Below are positions 13,361 to 15,212 of a stretch of 15,212 nt of DNA, piece after piece. The position numbers were made by a program, and so were the translations under genes. Under the pieces are notes generated by a model, which was given only the letters and a program-made list of their open reading frames with translations, did not search any database and had not been told where the DNA came from. The stretch spans positions 1 to 15,212 of the forward strand of contig NZ_DJHF01000016.1 in NCBI RefSeq assembly GCF_002433005.1, in the 5' to 3' direction. Source of the DNA: Acetomicrobium sp. UBA5826 (GTDB lineage Bacteria; Synergistota; Synergistia; Synergistales; Acetomicrobiaceae). Position 1 is the first letter of the stretch; every line of letters starts with the position of its first letter.

Positions 13361-13987
13361 ATGAGCAGATATACCGGACCTTCCTGCAGGCTGTGTCGCA
13401 GGGCAGGAGCAAAGTTATTTTTAAAGGGAGACAGATGCTACTCTGAGAAGTGCGCCATAGCAAGGAGGAACTCCTTGCCTGGCCAGCACTCGCAGAGGCG
13501 AGCGAAATTCAGCGAATATGGCTTGCGGTTGCACGAGAAGCAGAAGCTCAGAAGGTTTTACGGAATGACGGAACGGCAGTTTGAGAGGTTCTTCGAAAAG
13601 GCCAGCAGAATGGCCGGACAGAAAGGGCACAATTTTCTGCAGTTGTTGGAGAGGCGCGTTGACAGCGTGGTCTATCGCTTGGGCATTGCCTCGAGCAGAG
13701 CTCAAGCTAGACAGCTCGTGACCCACGGCCACATAACCGTCAACGGCAAAAAACTTGACATACCAAGCGCTTTGGTGAAAGTCGGCGATGTCATAGCCGT
13801 TGCTCCCAACAGCAGGGACATTCCTACTATAAGGGAAAACTTGGAAGTCGCTTCGGCCCGGGCCATACCGGAGTGGCTTGAACTCAATGCCGAGCGGATG
13901 GAGGGTAGAGTAGTATCTCTTCCGACGAGGGAGCAAATCGACGTTCCCGTCAACGAACAGCTCATCGTCGAATACTACGCTCGATAA
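13361..13987 (+). CDS. rpsD: 30S ribosomal protein S4, zinc-binding form
   Basis: S4 starts 30S assembly by binding the 16S rRNA 5' domain, and in several bacteria it controls its own mRNA. The 208-residue product has an N-terminal zinc site (Cys9, Cys12, Cys26, Cys31), LPGQHSQRRAKFSEYGLRLHEKQKLRRFYG, and the S4 RNA-binding domain from about residue 98 (RRVDSVVYRLGIASSRAQARQLVTHGHITVNGK). It ends IDVPVNEQLIVEYYAR, the usual C-terminus. The ATG follows AAGGAGGGAA (13341-13350). I cannot see an S4-binding structure in the 39-nt leader. Confidence 0.98.
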   Translation: MSRYTGPSCRLCRRAGAKLFLKGDRCYSEKCAIARRNSLPGQHSQRRAKFSEYGLRLHEKQKLRRFYGMTERQFERFFEKASRMAGQKGHNFLQLLERRVDSVVYRLGIASSRAQARQLVTHGHITVNGKKLDIPSALVKVGDVIAVAPNSRDIPTIRENLEVASARAIPEWLELNAERMEGRVVSLPTREQIDVPVNEQLIVEYYAR

Positions 13988-14007
13988 TTATTAAGGAGAG
14001 GATCAGT

Positions 14008-15042
14008 TTGGAACGTGTTGTGCCGGATATCCATATAGAAGAAAGCAGTTCGGGATATGGACGGATTAGAATAGAACCCCTGGACAGGGGGTACGGCGTA
14101 ACGCTTGGGAATGCCATTAGGCGAGTCCTGCTGTCGTCCATCCCGGGAGCTGCCGTCTCCGCCATCAGGATCGATGGCGTATTGCATGAGTTCAGTACAG
14201 TGCCCGGCGTAATGGAGGACGTATTGGAGATAATATTGAACATAAAGAAGCTGGCCGTCGTGTCCCACAGCGATGACGTTCGCATGTTGAGGCTGGAGGC
14301 AGAGGGGCCCAAGGTCGTGACGGTCGCCGATATAATCCCCGACAGCGAGGTGGAGTTTTCCAACCCCGAGGCTTACATATGCACTTTGGAAGAAGGTCAT
14401 AAATTGGGAATGGACCTTTACGTCGAGCGGGGCGTAGGCTATCTGACAATGGACAGGCCAAGACCTAACTATTTGCCCATAGACGTTTTACTAGTCGATG
14501 CCGTATTTTCTCCCGTCTTGCGCGTGAACTACAACGTCGGGGCTGCAAGGGTTGGCCAGCGAACCGACTACGAGAGCCTGCTCATCGAATTGTGGACAAA
14601 CGAGACGGTCGAGCCCGCTAAAGCCTTTCTTGAGGCTGTCAAGATATTGAACCAATATTTCGGCCATATAGCTTCCCTGTTGCTGAAAGAGCCCGTCTCT
14701 TCCGTAGAGGCGGAGGTTACTGAAGCTGTTGTTGAGGCTGTAGCGGAGGAAGACCCCTTTCTCTCCAGGCCCATTCGGGATCTGGAACTTTCCATACGAA
14801 GCGAAAACTGCCTGCTTCGCGCAGGAGTGCGCAGCATAGGGGATTTGGTCCAATACACTAGGGACGATCTTTTGAAGATACGTAATCTTGGAAAGATTTC
14901 CCTGAAAGAGATAGAGGAAAAGTTGGATAACTTCGGCCTGTCTTTGAGCGCTCCCAAAGCAGGGTCGAAGATCGGAACAGATTCCCAGGAAAATGACGCC
15001 GAAGGTAACTTGGACGATGAAAACGAAGGCAAGGAGGAATAG
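14008..15042 (+). CDS. rpoA: DNA-directed RNA polymerase subunit alpha
   Basis: Alpha forms the dimer that nucleates RNA polymerase assembly, and its C-terminal domain contacts UP elements and activators. The 344-residue product has the N-terminal assembly domain (GYGVTLGNAIRRVLLSSIPGAAV, 28-50; NYLPIDVLLVDAVFSPVLRVNYNVG) to about 227, a linker to about 252, and the C-terminal domain with RSENCLLRAGV and IRNLGKISLKEIEEKL. Arg264, Asn267 and Cys268 match the DNA-contact residues, but Ile297 replaces the usual Lys298 (E. coli numbering). An acidic tail (about 320-344) follows. The start is TTG at 14008 after AAGGAGAGGA. The rplQ SD is in its last codons. Confidence 0.97.
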   Translation: MERVVPDIHIEESSSGYGRIRIEPLDRGYGVTLGNAIRRVLLSSIPGAAVSAIRIDGVLHEFSTVPGVMEDVLEIILNIKKLAVVSHSDDVRMLRLEAEGPKVVTVADIIPDSEVEFSNPEAYICTLEEGHKLGMDLYVERGVGYLTMDRPRPNYLPIDVLLVDAVFSPVLRVNYNVGAARVGQRTDYESLLIELWTNETVEPAKAFLEAVKILNQYFGHIASLLLKEPVSSVEAEVTEAVVEAVAEEDPFLSRPIRDLELSIRSENCLLRAGVRSIGDLVQYTRDDLLKIRNLGKISLKEIEEKLDNFGLSLSAPKAGSKIGTDSQENDAEGNLDDENEGKEE

Positions 15043-15045
15043 AGG

Positions 15046-15212
15046 ATGAGGCATAGGATGCGCTCTAGGACGCTTGGGCGATACGGAGCACATAGAAGTG
15101 CGATGCTCATAAACATGGCTGCAAGCCTTATAATTCACGAGAGCATAGAGACCACGGTTCCGCGGGCGAAAGAGCTTCGCAGGTATGTTGAAAAGCTCGT
15201 TACTCGCGCTAA
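15046..15212 (+). CDS. rplQ: 50S ribosomal protein L17 (N-terminal part)
   Basis: L17 is a 50S protein near the tunnel exit, and its gene usually closes the alpha cluster. The window shows 55 codons beginning MRHRMRSRTLGRYGAHRSAML, then SLIIHESIETTVPRAKELRRYVEKLVTRA, which is typical of L17. The gene runs off the window end, so the remainder is not visible. The SD AAGGAGG at 15031-15037 lies in the end of rpoA, 8 nt before the ATG. The stop-to-start gap is 3 nt. This arrangement suggests coupling to alpha translation. Confidence 0.96.
   Translation, partial: MRHRMRSRTLGRYGAHRSAMLINMAASLIIHESIETTVPRAKELRRYVEKLVTRA

Noticed and set aside
14077..14090. CCCCTG-GA-CAGGGG inverted repeat in rpoA
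   Set aside because: It is a 6-bp repeat within the conserved EPLDRGYG codons, expected by chance, and no T-run follows.
14491..15138. Long minus-strand open frame of 215 codons across rpoA and the rplQ start
   Set aside because: It lies entirely opposite rpoA and the rplQ start, with no recognisable domain and a low-complexity, Cys/His/Pro-rich shadow composition. The plus strand has firm family matches.

Overview
This window is one uninterrupted, all-plus-strand ribosomal protein super-operon: S10, spc and alpha clusters fused head to tail, with 32 genes in about 15.2 kb. Gaps are 0-39 nt and there are several overlaps. I see no rRNA, tRNA, CRISPR array, insertion sequence, phage gene or other accessory DNA. 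No gene-free stretch exceeds 40 nt, and there is no convincing internal promoter or terminator.

Layout: the S10 part (18-5045) runs rpsJ, rplC, rplD, rplW, rplB, rpsS, rplV, rpsC, rplP, rpmC, rpsQ. The spc part (5051-10369) runs rplN, rplX, rplE, rpsZ-type rpsN, rpsH, rplF, rplR, rpsE, rpmD, rplO, secY. A linker block (10403-12507) then holds adk, map, a small KOW/L14e-like protein gene, infA and rpmJ. The alpha part (12514-15212) runs rpsM, rpsK, rpsD, rpoA and the start of rplQ, which is cut by the window end. The left edge begins just before rpsJ, so upstream genes (often tuf/fus/rpsG/rpsL) and any S10 leader are outside.

Organism: the adk-map-KOW-infA-rpmJ linker is the arrangement of Firmicutes and related phyla, not of enterobacteria. 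Base composition is balanced, AGG and ATA codons are common, and TTG/GTG starts are frequent. With the sequence style of the proteins this suggests an anaerobic, Clostridia- or Synergistota-like bacterium. I lean to Synergistota (Acetomicrobium/Anaerobaculum-like), from memory of family sequences and without any search, so this is tentative.

The genes make parts of the 30S and 50S subunits, initiation factor IF-1, the RNA polymerase alpha subunit, the SecY translocon pore, adenylate kinase and methionine aminopeptidase. They thus couple ribosome supply to transcription, nucleotide balance, nascent-chain processing and secretion. Most Shine-Dalgarno (SD) sites are strong (AGGAGG-like), and many lie inside the end of the preceding gene, which implies translational coupling.

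I found no new multi-gene system. Items worth a second look are the uncharacterised L14e-like KOW gene; a Phe/Pro-rich insertion of repeat origin in the substrate-pocket loop of methionine aminopeptidase; an Ile where the RNA polymerase alpha C-terminal domain usually has a DNA-contacting Lys; a His-to-Leu change in the catalytic-centre loop of L2; and an L36 whose C-terminal extension is encoded by the SD of rpsM.
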